This document shows, piece after piece, positions 26,743-36,302 of a stretch of DNA of 64,000 bases (the stretch's first letter is position 1; each line of letters starts with the position of its first letter). Position numbers and translations under genes: made by a program. The stretch is taken from contig JAUNOY010000001.1 of NCBI GenBank assembly GCA_030536995.1, forward strand, positions 223,274 through 287,273, in the 5' to 3' direction. Below the pieces are notes generated by a model. The model ran no database searches. It was not told the origin of the DNA and saw nothing but the letters and a program-made list of their open reading frames with translations. This DNA is from Eubacteriales bacterium (GTDB lineage: Bacteria > Bacillota > Clostridia > Lachnospirales > Lachnospiraceae).

Positions 26743-26775
26743 CATATGTTTATTTTACATATACATTGGGAGAAA

Positions 26776-27864
26776 TCAATACTCCAGTGTTTCCATATAC
26801 TTCATGTATCTGACAACCATCAGTGCAATCTTGAACGTAATTGCATCCTCAAATACCCTGAGATCCAGCCCTGTGCTCTTCTGCAGCTTATCAAGTCTGT
26901 ATACAAGAGTATTTCTATGAATATAGAGCTGTCTGGACGTTTCGGAAACATTCAGACTGTTTTCGAAAAACTTATCAATGGTGATCAGAGTCTCTTCATC
27001 GAAATCATCCGGAGATTTACCGTCAAAAATTTCTTTAATAAACATCTTACAAAGAGGAATCGGAAGCTGATAAATCAGACGGCCGATACCAAGAGAACTG
27101 TAGGCGATAACTTCTTTGTCCCCAAAGAAAATTTTACCTACATCCAGCGCCATGCGTGCCTCTTTATAAGAACGTGAAACTTCCTTCAGTTCATTTACAA
27201 TGGTTCCGTACGCCATATGTGTCATACCGTCATTTCCCATTCCAAGAGTATCCAGAATTGTTTGAGCAAGCTGATCCATTTCCGGATATCCCTCTCCCTC
27301 TTCCAACTCTTTTACGATAATGATACTCTTTTCATCTACAGCAGTGATAAAATCCTTGCTCTTACCACCAAAGAGACTTTTCACACTCTCCATAGAGCTG
27401 TGGTCTTTCTCCTTAGGCATTTCAAGAATCATGACAACACGACGTACATCTGCCTCTATATGGAGCTTCTTTGCACGATTATAGATATCTACCAGAAGTA
27501 GGTTATCCAGAAGAAGATTCTTGATAAAGCTGTCCTTGTCAAAACGTTCTTTATATGCAACAATCAAATTCTGAATCTGAAATGCAGCCAGTTTCCCAAC
27601 CATATAGGTATCCTCATCTTCTCCATGAGCAACCAGTACATATTCTAACTGATAATCATCACAAACCTTAAAATACTGGAATCCCTTTACAAGCTGGCTC
27701 TCAGCCGGAGATTCCACAAACGCCTGCACATCACTGCCGGAAATTGAGAAATCGGCAAATGTGCTTGCCAGAACCTTTCCGTCTACATCCACAACACAGA
27801 ATTCTGTTCTGGAAATTTCCTTTAAACCTTCAAGCGTATTCTGAAGTACCTGATTCGATATCAT
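26776..27864 (-). CDS. PucR/CdaR-type transcriptional regulator
   Basis: Protein of 362 residues with a C-terminal PucR-family helix-turn-helix near residues 295-350: FFENSLNVSETSRQLYIHRN then TLVYRLDKLQKSTG (the first stretch is the diagnostic LNVSETSRQLYIHRNTL). The N-terminal part looks like a PAS/GAF-like sensing region, followed by a GGDEF-like middle region as in CdaR sugar-diacid regulators. The inducer and targets are unknown; it is monocistronic. ATG 27864 lies nine bases after AGAAGGGA. An in-frame TTG at 27873 is too close to that site. Confidence 0.85.
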   Translation of the reverse strand: MISNQVLQNTLEGLKEISRTEFCVVDVDGKVLASTFADFSISGSDVQAFVESPAESQLVKGFQYFKVCDDYQLEYVLVAHGEDEDTYMVGKLAAFQIQNLIVAYKERFDKDSFIKNLLLDNLLLVDIYNRAKKLHIEADVRRVVMILEMPKEKDHSSMESVKSLFGGKSKDFITAVDEKSIIIVKELEEGEGYPEMDQLAQTILDTLGMGNDGMTHMAYGTIVNELKEVSRSYKEARMALDVGKIFFGDKEVIAYSSLGIGRLIYQLPIPLCKMFIKEIFDGKSPDDFDEETLITIDKFFENSLNVSETSRQLYIHRNTLVYRLDKLQKSTGLDLRVFEDAITFKIALMVVRYMKYMETLEY

Positions 27865-28009
27865 CCAATTCAATCCCTTCTCATCTAAAGTGTTTAATAA
27901 TCTTTAAATCTAACCACAAAAACTTATACCTGTCATATATTTTAATACAAAATCACCAAAAATGAAAGAGGAAAGGTGAAAAAACTTACAATTTATTATG
28001 GTTTTTTTG

Positions 28010-28879
28010 TTAATTATTTTCTATGAAGCCTTCTCCGTGCACTTCGCGGGCATCTGTTACAATAACAAAAGCATTCGGATCGATTCTGTCCACCAGTTCT
28101 TTCAGTTTAATAATCTCTTTTTTGCTCACAACACAGTAGAGCATCAGCTTTTTCTCGCCTGAATACATTCCTTTTGCCTCGATTCCCGTAATACCGCGGT
28201 CAAGATCTCTGATGACTGCCTGAGATATGGTTTCCGGTTTTTCTGTAATAATATAGGCAGCTTTACAGAATTTGATTCCTTCCATAAGCCCGTCTGACAC
28301 CTTCGTCACAAGGAATACTGCAATGATCGCATACATTGCCTTATGCATACCAAACACATACATACCCACAATAACAATCATTCCGTCGATAAACTGCATG
28401 ATCTGCGCAATCGAATAATGTCTCAAATATTTCTGGATGATCGCAGCCATCATATCTGTTCCGCCTGTTGTGCCACCTCCGAGAAAGACCATGCCAATTC
28501 CGATTCCGAGAAGTGCTCCTCCATATACCGCAGCCAGAAGCAGATCGTCTCCGGCAATATTCCACACCGGCTGAATAGCAAGCCAGAGAGAAAGCGATAT
28601 CTCACCAACAAGCGCTTTTTTTACAAACCCAAAGCCTCTGATTTTTAAACCAATCAGGAACATGGGAATGTTTAGTGACAGGTTTGTAACCCACAGTGGA
28701 ATACCTCCGTCTATAAGGACTTCCGTCCATTTCTTAATGATAATGGCAGCACCGGAAAAGCCGCCGGTTACAAGTCCGGCTGAATCAAATACAGAACTGA
28801 TCGCCAGCGCCATCAGTCCGGTTCCTGCTATAATCAGAAAATATTCTACATACCATGGTTTTTTTCCGCTTAACTTCAT
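28010..28879 (-). CDS. YitT family membrane protein
   Basis: Protein of 289 residues with about five transmembrane helices in the first 195 residues, including GGFSGAAIIIKKW and GGGTTGGTDMMAAIIQKY, the two glycine-rich repeats of the YitT/UPF0750 family. The C-terminal DUF2179 domain (about 210-285) is cytoplasmic. Function is unproven; members are often described as possible transporters. No operon partner is visible. Confidence 0.92.
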   Translation of the reverse strand: MKLSGKKPWYVEYFLIIAGTGLMALAISSVFDSAGLVTGGFSGAAIIIKKWTEVLIDGGIPLWVTNLSLNIPMFLIGLKIRGFGFVKKALVGEISLSLWLAIQPVWNIAGDDLLLAAVYGGALLGIGIGMVFLGGGTTGGTDMMAAIIQKYLRHYSIAQIMQFIDGMIVIVGMYVFGMHKAMYAIIAVFLVTKVSDGLMEGIKFCKAAYIITEKPETISQAVIRDLDRGITGIEAKGMYSGEKKLMLYCVVSKKEIIKLKELVDRIDPNAFVIVTDAREVHGEGFIENN

Positions 28880-28972
28880 ATTTACCTCTTTTCCTTCATA
28901 TCCGGGAACTGCCTTAATGCCCGGCTGTCACTGTACCACTGCACAGCGATTTCTGCCCTATAAATTACAAGA

Positions 28973-28999
28973 ACGGAAACAGCCTTACGCTGCTTCCGC
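28973..28999 (-). terminator. hairpin after the PqqD-like gene
   Basis: Arms GCGGAAGCAGC and GCTGTTTCCGT on the minus strand around a 5-base loop, directly downstream of the PqqD-like gene, followed by a weak T-rich stretch. Confidence 0.6.
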
Positions 29000-29006
29000 T
29001 CTTAGT

Positions 29007-29384
29007 TTACCCCTGTTTTCCGGGCATATTTGTAAAATGAACAAAATGATAGCTTTCCATTATCTGAAAATACTTGACAATCCTTGGATATAAAGGCTCG
29101 GCCTTTTCTCCAAAGTGCTCTTTTACAAGAGCCGCAATCTCATTCACTGTTTTTTCCCCGTCTATGAGAGGCCAGATGAATGTTCCATTGTCATCAAGAT
29201 GTACTTTTGTATATCTTGGCTTATTAAACACCTTTTGTGCAATGCGATTGAATAATCCTGTATTTTCCACCTCCAGAATGATTCGCCCCTTAAGGTCATC
29301 ATGCCAACGGAGGTTCTCCGAACGCTTCGGAATCAGATCCAGATAATTAATCTGCGGTTCATTTTTTTTCTTTTTTCTGCTCAT
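29007..29384 (-). CDS. PqqD-like (RRE-fold) small protein
   Basis: Protein of 125 residues: a lysine-rich start SRKKKKNEPQ, then a core with NGTFIWPLIDGEKTVNEIA and a following helix LYPRIVKYFQIMESYHFVHF, the pattern of the PqqD/RRE superfamily that binds peptide leaders. ATG 29384 overlaps the last base of the OPT transporter stop codon (TAATG), so translation is coupled. No precursor peptide, radical SAM maturase or protease of a RiPP pathway is adjacent. Its role is unknown. Confidence 0.75.
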   Translation of the reverse strand: MSRKKKKNEPQINYLDLIPKRSENLRWHDDLKGRIILEVENTGLFNRIAQKVFNKPRYTKVHLDDNGTFIWPLIDGEKTVNEIAALVKEHFGEKAEPLYPRIVKYFQIMESYHFVHFTNMPGKQG

Positions 29385-31285
29385 TAATTTTTCTTCTTTT
29401 TCCATAAGGAGAATTTCAGCAGGCAAAGGATCATCACTGCCATGAAGATCACACCGCCGATATTACCGAAATTGATTCCTTTTGCTCCAAGATTAAACAC
29501 ATTATTTACACCAAATACTGTGAGGATAGCAAGAAGAATACCAACCAGACCCTCACCGGCAATCATACCGGCACAGTACAGTGTACCATTTGTAACCTGG
29601 TCTTCTTTTGTTTTTGCGTCTACGTTCTTTCTTCTGTCCATTAATCCACGAACGATACCACCAATCATAATGGTTGCATTTAAATAAATAGGCAGATAAA
29701 GACCGATAGCAAAAGGCATTACCGGAACACGAAGAATCTCAAGCGCAATTGCCAGGAATACACCGATAAATACAAGACCCCACGGAAGATTTCCTCCCAT
29801 GATGCCCTCCACGATCATCTTCATCAGACCTGCCTGAGGCGCCGGTACTTCTGCACCGCCGTAACCCCATGCTGCATCCAGAAGATAAAGCACACCGCCG
29901 ATAGCAAGACCTGCTGCTACAACACCGATAAGCTCACCAATCTGCTGTTTCTTAGGAGTTGCTCCTAAAAGGTAACCTGTCTTTAAGTCCTGTGAAGTAT
30001 CACCTGCGATTGCTGCAACGATACAGATAACAGAACCGATTGCGATTGCTGCTGTCATACCGGTAGCGCCTGTATCACCGGTTGCTTTAATCGCCATTGT
30101 AGCGATCAGAAGTGTTGCGATTGCCATACCGGAAACCGGGTTGTTGGAACTTCCTACAAGACCTACCATACGGGAGGATACTGTTGCAAAGAAGAAACCA
30201 AAGATAACGATAATTGCTGCACCGAGGAAGTTAACCGGAATAGCCGGCACAAACCAGATAATGAATACCATAGCAACAATGCCGATCATGATCAGGTTCA
30301 TTGGAAGATCCTGTGCTGTTCTTGCTGTGCTTGTGTTCTTGCCGCCTTTCATACTCTTCATGGAATCGCGGAAAGTTGTCACAATCAGAGGCAGAGACTT
30401 GATCAGGGAAATGATACCGCCTGTTGCGATAGCACCTGCTCCGATATATTTTACATAGGTACTCCAGATTGCTGCTGCGCCGCCCTCTGCGTAAAGCTCG
30501 GAAATTGCAACTGTTCCCGGATACATCACTGTATCAGGTCCGAACAGGCAGATTAACGGAATAATTACCATCCATCCGACAAGAGAACCTACAAACATGA
30601 AGGAAGCGATTCTCGGTCCTACGATGTAACCAACGCCCATAAGAGCCGGATATACTTCCATACCAATCTCGCCTTTGAAAGATTTAAATGCCGCTGCAAC
30701 ATCTGCCGGAATCACCTTCAGACCGTCAACAATAAATTTAAATGCTGCTGCAAGTCCCATACCGGAGAATACTACAGATGCATTTGCTCCGCCCTCTTCA
30801 CCTGCAAGAAGTACATCTGCACAGGCAGTTCCTTCCGGATAAAGAAGAGTTGCATGCTCTTTTACAATCAGAGCATTACGAAGAGGTACCATGAAAAGGA
30901 CACCTAAAACACCGCCGCAAAGTGCGATCAGTGTAATCTCAATAAGGCTTGGCTTTTCACATATGCCCTCTTTTGCCCACAGGAATAATGCAGGCATTGT
31001 AAAGATTGCACCTGCTGCAAGTGATTCACCTGCGGAACCGATTGTCTGGACAATATTACTCTCCAGAATGGAGTTTTTCTTCATGATGACGCGAATTACG
31101 CCCATGGAGATAACTGCTGCCGGAATGGACGCAGATACAGTCATACCGACACGAAGACCAAGATATGCGTTGGCAGCGCCGAATACAACTGCAAGAATCA
31201 CACCCATAATAATGGATGTCACCGTAAATTCCGGTGTGATTTTTTCAGCCGGAATATATGGCTTGAACTCTTTGTTATTGTTCAT
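29384..31285 (-). CDS. OPT family oligopeptide transporter
   Basis: Integral membrane protein of 633 residues with 14 or more hydrophobic segments. Diagnostic features are the early NAYLGLRVGMTVSASIPAAV, SAGESLAAGAIFTMPALF and GVLGVLFMVPLRNALIV stretches (quoted in part), and GDTSQDLKTGYLLGATPKKQQ later, all hallmarks of bacterial OPT proteins. Family members import oligopeptides or metal-chelate complexes; the substrate here cannot be told. It has a consensus promoter and is followed by the coupled PqqD-like gene. Confidence 0.93.
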   Translation of the reverse strand: MNNNKEFKPYIPAEKITPEFTVTSIIMGVILAVVFGAANAYLGLRVGMTVSASIPAAVISMGVIRVIMKKNSILESNIVQTIGSAGESLAAGAIFTMPALFLWAKEGICEKPSLIEITLIALCGGVLGVLFMVPLRNALIVKEHATLLYPEGTACADVLLAGEEGGANASVVFSGMGLAAAFKFIVDGLKVIPADVAAAFKSFKGEIGMEVYPALMGVGYIVGPRIASFMFVGSLVGWMVIIPLICLFGPDTVMYPGTVAISELYAEGGAAAIWSTYVKYIGAGAIATGGIISLIKSLPLIVTTFRDSMKSMKGGKNTSTARTAQDLPMNLIMIGIVAMVFIIWFVPAIPVNFLGAAIIVIFGFFFATVSSRMVGLVGSSNNPVSGMAIATLLIATMAIKATGDTGATGMTAAIAIGSVICIVAAIAGDTSQDLKTGYLLGATPKKQQIGELIGVVAAGLAIGGVLYLLDAAWGYGGAEVPAPQAGLMKMIVEGIMGGNLPWGLVFIGVFLAIALEILRVPVMPFAIGLYLPIYLNATIMIGGIVRGLMDRRKNVDAKTKEDQVTNGTLYCAGMIAGEGLVGILLAILTVFGVNNVFNLGAKGINFGNIGGVIFMAVMILCLLKFSLWKKKKN

Positions 31286-31326
31286 TATGTTTCCTCTCCC
31301 TTTGTATATTTTTTAACACAAAATAC

Positions 31327-31355
31327 ATTATAGCTAAATTTTTTTGCTTTTGCAA
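31327..31355 (-). promoter_or_regulatory. predicted OPT operon promoter
   Basis: Minus-strand TTGCAA (31350-31355) and TATAAT (31327-31332) with a 17-base spacer, about 40 bases before the OPT gene. Confidence 0.7.
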
Positions 31356-31424
31356 GTCATTCTTATCATATCATTTTAGAAATGTATGGCAATCAAACGC
31401 TTTACTTTCGCCACTTTTTATCTG

Positions 31425-33224
31425 TCATGTATCAAAATCAAGCTGTTTTGTGAGATAACGTCCTACAATCTTTGAGAAGTTCACGATATCCCTAATGTAC
31501 GCAAAATCCTTCCCGAATATCTTTTTTTCTGTTGCAAGTTCCTTTTCCTCCCCCGCAAAAACACCGAGAACACTGACTCCCTGACTCCTGAGCCGCCGCA
31601 CCTCCGTAGCCGTATCATTCACTGCATATTTTCCCTGATAAGGCTGAGGATTTCTCGCATTCGGACGATTTACAATCACATCATACGGTTTCCCGTCGCT
31701 TAGAATAATAAGGATTTTTTTCTCCTCCGGACGAGCCAGAAGACTTTGTCCTGCAGTCCGGATTGCAAGTCCGTCTCTGTTATTAGAAGAAGTCACATAA
31801 TTAAAAATATTTTCATTTGCTGTTCGGGGATCGTCATACTCACGGAAACGGTGAAGAATCGTATAATCCCAAAATGTACAAAAACTCATCACTCTGTGAG
31901 GAAATTCCACATTACTTAATGCCTCGCTGATAATATATGCCTGCAGCGCCACCTCTCCCTGACGGCTCATCTGCGAACCGCTGGCATCAATCAGTACATC
32001 CACCACAAAGTCAGAAGCATCCGCTTTCAGGTCTCTTCTGAAAAGATTTGCCTCGCTGCTCCTTCCAATTCTCCACAGTCGTGAAGGCACTATAACTCCT
32101 CTGTCAGAAAGCACCTCCTGCGATTCATTCCGTAGTACCAGAGATTTCTTCAACGTCTCTGTAAGTGCGTTGATGTTGCGTTTCACAATCCTGTGCTTAT
32201 CATGGTAAAGCCAGATATTTTTATTCCTCAGACGAACTGCATATTCATACTGATAATTACGCTTTACCGGATTTTTAAGGATTCCTTCTGTAAAGTAAAG
32301 ACTGCAGTCACTGTGAATTCCAGTACACATCTGCCGATTGATTCTTTTTTCTTCCAGTTGTGTGAGATAGGTCTTTCCGAAATTCAGCTCTACATAAGTA
32401 TGAGCCTTTTCCAGAGCTTCCGGAGGCAGGATTGTGATCTTATGTTTCCTCTGCCGTTTTTCTTCCATTTCTTCTGTAACCGCTTTATTTTCCAGATCTG
32501 TAATCTTGTTGGAAATCTGCTCCATATAGCTTTCCAGCGCTTCTTCATAGAGTTCCTCCGTGAGATAATCCTCCCAATCGTACTCTGTCAGCTCCTCCAG
32601 CGTAACTGCCATCACTCTTTCAAGGTTTCCGTGTTTTTTCTCGAAATCCGGCTCTGCTGCCGTATTATATATTTTATCTATAATTGAAATAAGCTCTTCT
32701 GTGTCTGCGGCATTTCTTGATTCATAGACCATATCCCTTATTTTCATCAGACGGGAATCCACTCTGTAGGCGCCATTTTCAAGCCTGTCTCTTAAAACTG
32801 CAATCTTAAGCCTTCCCAGAATATCATCCCAGATTGGCATCGTCTCAAATTCCTGATCCAATATATCCTCAAACGCCTGCCTCTGCATTTGCCGTACTCC
32901 CGGACGCTCTCTGCATATTTTTTCTCCGATTGCCTCTTCTATGCAAAGTTGTGCAACTGAAGTTAAAGCTCCTTCATCTGCCTGAAGAAATACTTTTTTT
33001 ACCAGATAGAGCCCCAGCAAATCTTTGTCAAAAAATTTTGCCAGAGCTCCCTGTTTGATTCCATCATATAAGGCGATTGATTTCGAACGCATAAATAAAC
33101 TCACGTCCACCTTCATATCCAGATTGTAATCGCCGCTTACTGTCCACAGAAGATTCCGGATCCGATTCTCCAGTTCGAACCGGATTTCTTCTGTTTCCTG
33201 TATATTTTCTTTACTCATAGACAT
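31425..33224 (-). CDS. VWA-domain protein (NorD/CbbO-like partner of MoxR)
   Basis: Protein of about 599 residues. The first 370 residues are helical and charged without a named domain. The C-terminal von Willebrand A domain starts near residue 420 with the metal-ion site DASGS and continues with SSNNRDGLAIRTA and LIILSDGKPYDV. It overlaps the end of the MoxR gene by 14 bases; ATG 33218 is an alternative start. VWA proteins paired with MoxR ATPases (NorD with NorQ, CbbO with CbbQ) help mature or reactivate metal enzymes. The linked enzyme here would be type III glutamine synthetase; this is inference. Confidence 0.82.
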   Translation of the reverse strand: MSMSKENIQETEEIRFELENRIRNLLWTVSGDYNLDMKVDVSLFMRSKSIALYDGIKQGALAKFFDKDLLGLYLVKKVFLQADEGALTSVAQLCIEEAIGEKICRERPGVRQMQRQAFEDILDQEFETMPIWDDILGRLKIAVLRDRLENGAYRVDSRLMKIRDMVYESRNAADTEELISIIDKIYNTAAEPDFEKKHGNLERVMAVTLEELTEYDWEDYLTEELYEEALESYMEQISNKITDLENKAVTEEMEEKRQRKHKITILPPEALEKAHTYVELNFGKTYLTQLEEKRINRQMCTGIHSDCSLYFTEGILKNPVKRNYQYEYAVRLRNKNIWLYHDKHRIVKRNINALTETLKKSLVLRNESQEVLSDRGVIVPSRLWRIGRSSEANLFRRDLKADASDFVVDVLIDASGSQMSRQGEVALQAYIISEALSNVEFPHRVMSFCTFWDYTILHRFREYDDPRTANENIFNYVTSSNNRDGLAIRTAGQSLLARPEEKKILIILSDGKPYDVIVNRPNARNPQPYQGKYAVNDTATEVRRLRSQGVSVLGVFAGEEKELATEKKIFGKDFAYIRDIVNFSKIVGRYLTKQLDFDT

Positions 33225-34128
33225 CGTCCCTTGTCCAATCCTCCGGAATCCTGGTGTACACCACATCCTCCACAATTTCTTTCTCAAAGATATCGAAAGT
33301 TTTATTTACTACGCCCATTGTCACTGCGCGTCTCGGAGAAAGGCCTGTATCTATGATTTTCATAGCTGCAAGAAGTCCTCGAAGATCCAGCGGCTTCGTG
33401 GAAATCTCACTGTTCGCCGCCTTAAGCTGCAAATCCAGGAATACACCGATAAACTGTTTTACTGCATCGGCCTTTGCCTTCGGAAACATCCGGCGGAAAA
33501 TAAAATCCATTGATTCTTCTGTCTGAGCCGGCATATCGATCACCAGAAATCTTGATACAAGAGCTTCATTAAGCTCCTTCGTACCTGCATAACCATAATT
33601 CATAGTTCCTATAAACCGCGCTGCAGGATGAAGGTCTATTTTATCATACCCCGGCACATCAATAGACCGACGGTAATCCAATGTCGCATGAAGAACTGAC
33701 ACCGCATCATTTTTTGCCATATTTATTTCATCGAGAATACCGAAACCGCCGTACTCCGCACACTGATAAATACTTCCCTTGCGGAGCTTTACCTCATTAT
33801 CCGTGAACGTATCTGTACCAATCAGATCTCCGCTGTTTGTATTCACATGAAAAGAAACATTGTAGGAGGGGCGGTTAAAAATCCAGGCGAGATTCTCAGC
33901 CAGAATATTTTTGCCTGTTGCCTTCGGCCCTGTGAGAAGAAGATTCTCTCCCATTAAAATCCCGGCAATTGCCATTTCCAGAATCTCTTTTCCGTAAAAG
34001 GGAATAGCAGGCTTCACAATTCTGTGTGAAGCCTCTGCCGGCGTCTCATAAGTTCTCCGAAATTCCTCTACCTTACGAATCAGCCCCTCGTCTACTCCCT
34101 GTTCTTCCAAAAATTTCAATTCATTCAT
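33211..34128 (-). CDS. MoxR/NorQ/CbbQ-type AAA+ ATPase
   Basis: AAA+ protein of 305 residues with Walker A GPKATGKN near residue 67 and Walker B GFGILDEIN near residue 129, and a sensor-1 stretch FIGTMNYGYAGTKELNEAL. A C-terminal helical lid follows. This matches NorQ/CbbQ-like ATPases, which act with a VWA protein. It begins eight bases after glnN and overlaps the VWA gene, so the three are one transcription unit. Confidence 0.88.
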   Translation of the reverse strand: MNELKFLEEQGVDEGLIRKVEEFRRTYETPAEASHRIVKPAIPFYGKEILEMAIAGILMGENLLLTGPKATGKNILAENLAWIFNRPSYNVSFHVNTNSGDLIGTDTFTDNEVKLRKGSIYQCAEYGGFGILDEINMAKNDAVSVLHATLDYRRSIDVPGYDKIDLHPAARFIGTMNYGYAGTKELNEALVSRFLVIDMPAQTEESMDFIFRRMFPKAKADAVKQFIGVFLDLQLKAANSEISTKPLDLRGLLAAMKIIDTGLSPRRAVTMGVVNKTFDIFEKEIVEDVVYTRIPEDWTRDDVYE

Positions 34129-34136
34129 TGTCGCTT

Positions 34137-36248
34137 TTAAACCTCAAAAATCAAATCTCCATAAGACGGCATAGGCCACATTTCCTTATCTACGATCATC
34201 TCAAGCTTGTCAACCGGAGCACGAAGCTCTCCCATTGCCTTGAATACCTTTTCTTTACAGAATACTGCTCTGTCCCGTCCTTCCGGATGCTCCGGAATCT
34301 CTGCCACCAGTCGTCCAAGTTCACGCATGGCAATATTTGTCTTTTTCAAAAGCTCTGATGATTTTTCCAGAAGCTCAAGCTGTACGCTTACATCCATTGG
34401 CCCAGCCTGACGTACTGCATTGATGGAGTTGGCAAGCACAGTTGTATACTTGATAACTGCCGGAATAATCTGCTTGGTAGCAATATCTATCATCGTCTTG
34501 GCTTCGATATTTATCGCCTTGGCATAAATCTCATACTGGATTTCCGCACGAGATTCCAGTTCTGTTCTTGTAAACACACCAAAATCTTCAAACAATTTAA
34601 CAGATTTTTCTGTGATGAGCGCAGGAATCGCATCTACCATAAACGGCAGATTCGGCAGTCCGCGGCGTGCGGCTTCCTCCGCCCACTCCGGAGCGTAGCT
34701 GTTTCCGCTGAATACGATACGCTGATGATCTGTGGCATATTCTTTGATAATATCGTGAATTGCCATTTCCATATTCTCCGCCGCTTCCAGACGGTCACAG
34801 GTATCACGAAATACCTCTGCAGTAATGGTGTTGAGCACCACATTGCAGGATGAAATAGAATCACGGGATCCCACCATACGAAACTCAAATTTATTTCCTG
34901 TGAACGCAAACGGTGAGGTACGGTTGCGGTCTGTAGCATCCTTCATAAAATCAGGAAGGGTTTTTACACCGGTCTCAAGTTTTGCCCCCTTCTTACTGTG
35001 GGTCGCTATTCCCGTGCTGATGAGCTGCTCCAGAACATCCTCCAACTGCTCTCCAAGGAAAACAGATATGATGGCCGGAGGTGCTTCATTTCCTCCCAGA
35101 CGGTGATCATTTCCAACATCTGCTGCCGATTCTCTGAGAAGATCCGCATGTTCGTCTACTGCCTTTAAAATACAGGTCAAAATCAAGAGGAACTGGATAT
35201 TGTCATGTGGAGTCTTTCCCGGATCCAGAAGATTAATTCCGTCATCCGTTGTCAGAGACCAGTTATTATGTTTACCGGAACCGCTCACCCCTGTAAACGG
35301 TTTTTCGTGAAGAAGACAGCGAAGTCCGTGGCGGCTTGCCACTTTTTTAAGAATACGCATCATCATCTGGTTGTGGTCTGCCGCAATATTTGCCGGAGCA
35401 TAGATAGGCGCAAGCTCATGCTGTGCAGGCGCCGCTTCATTATGCTGTGTTTTCGCTGTAACCCCAAGTCTCCAGCATTCTTCGTTTACTTCTTTCATAT
35501 AAGCAGAAATCCTCTGACGGATAGTTCCCAGATAATGATCATCCATTTCCTGTCCTTTTGGAGGCATTGCTCCGAAAAGGGTTCTGCCTGTATAAGTAAG
35601 GTCTTTTCTCTGAAGCCATTTTTCTTTATCAATCAGAAAATATTCCTGTTCTGCACCTACAGAAGGGGTTACTTTCTTAGATGTTGTATTTCCCAATAAG
35701 CGAATCAGACGAAGCGCCTGTGTATTGATTGCCTCCATAGAACGCAGAAGAGGTGTCTTCTGGTCAAGCGCTTCTCCTGTGTAAGAGCAGAATGCCGTAG
35801 GAATGCAAAGAGTTGCTCCGGCCGCGTCATGGCGCACAAACGCCGGTGAGGTACAGTCCCAGGTTGTATAACCTCTCGCCTCAAACGTGGCGCGAAGACC
35901 TCCTGAAGGGAAAGAAGATGCATCCGGTTCTCCCTTTATCAGTTCCTTTCCGGAAAAGCTCATAAGTACCTTTCCGTTTTCCGGAGCTGTAATAAAAGCA
36001 TCATGTTTTTCCGCAGTTACTCCTGTAAGCGGCTGAAACCAGTGGCTGTAGTGTGTTGCCCCCTTTTCAATTGCCCATTCTTTCATCTCATGGGCCACTA
36101 CATCCGCAATCTCCATGGACATTTCTTTGCCCTCTTCTATGGTTTTTTTCAATTCCTTGTAGACCTTTTTCGGAAGACGCGCCTGCATAACAGAATCATT
36201 AAATACGTCACATCCAAAGGTTTCCACTACATTGATATATTCTCCCAT
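34137..36248 (-). CDS. glnN: glutamine synthetase type III
   Basis: ATP-dependent ammonia assimilation enzyme of 703 residues, the length of the GSIII (GlnN) class rather than the 440-residue GSI. Recognisable segments are ATHYSHWFQPLTG near residue 60, PTAFCSYTGEALDQKTPLLRS, SVGAEQEYFLID, KTQHNEAAPAQHELAP and FTGNKFEFRMVGS. It lies between the lipid kinase (54 bases) and the MoxR gene (8 bases). No glnR-type or GlnB gene is adjacent. It has AGGAGA before the ATG. Confidence 0.96.
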   Translation of the reverse strand: MGEYINVVETFGCDVFNDSVMQARLPKKVYKELKKTIEEGKEMSMEIADVVAHEMKEWAIEKGATHYSHWFQPLTGVTAEKHDAFITAPENGKVLMSFSGKELIKGEPDASSFPSGGLRATFEARGYTTWDCTSPAFVRHDAAGATLCIPTAFCSYTGEALDQKTPLLRSMEAINTQALRLIRLLGNTTSKKVTPSVGAEQEYFLIDKEKWLQRKDLTYTGRTLFGAMPPKGQEMDDHYLGTIRQRISAYMKEVNEECWRLGVTAKTQHNEAAPAQHELAPIYAPANIAADHNQMMMRILKKVASRHGLRCLLHEKPFTGVSGSGKHNNWSLTTDDGINLLDPGKTPHDNIQFLLILTCILKAVDEHADLLRESAADVGNDHRLGGNEAPPAIISVFLGEQLEDVLEQLISTGIATHSKKGAKLETGVKTLPDFMKDATDRNRTSPFAFTGNKFEFRMVGSRDSISSCNVVLNTITAEVFRDTCDRLEAAENMEMAIHDIIKEYATDHQRIVFSGNSYAPEWAEEAARRGLPNLPFMVDAIPALITEKSVKLFEDFGVFTRTELESRAEIQYEIYAKAINIEAKTMIDIATKQIIPAVIKYTTVLANSINAVRQAGPMDVSVQLELLEKSSELLKKTNIAMRELGRLVAEIPEHPEGRDRAVFCKEKVFKAMGELRAPVDKLEMIVDKEMWPMPSYGDLIFEV

Positions 36249-36302
36249 TTATATTCTCCTCTTTCTGCCCTCTCACAGGTGGATATCCTGCTTCGTCAGA
36301 TG

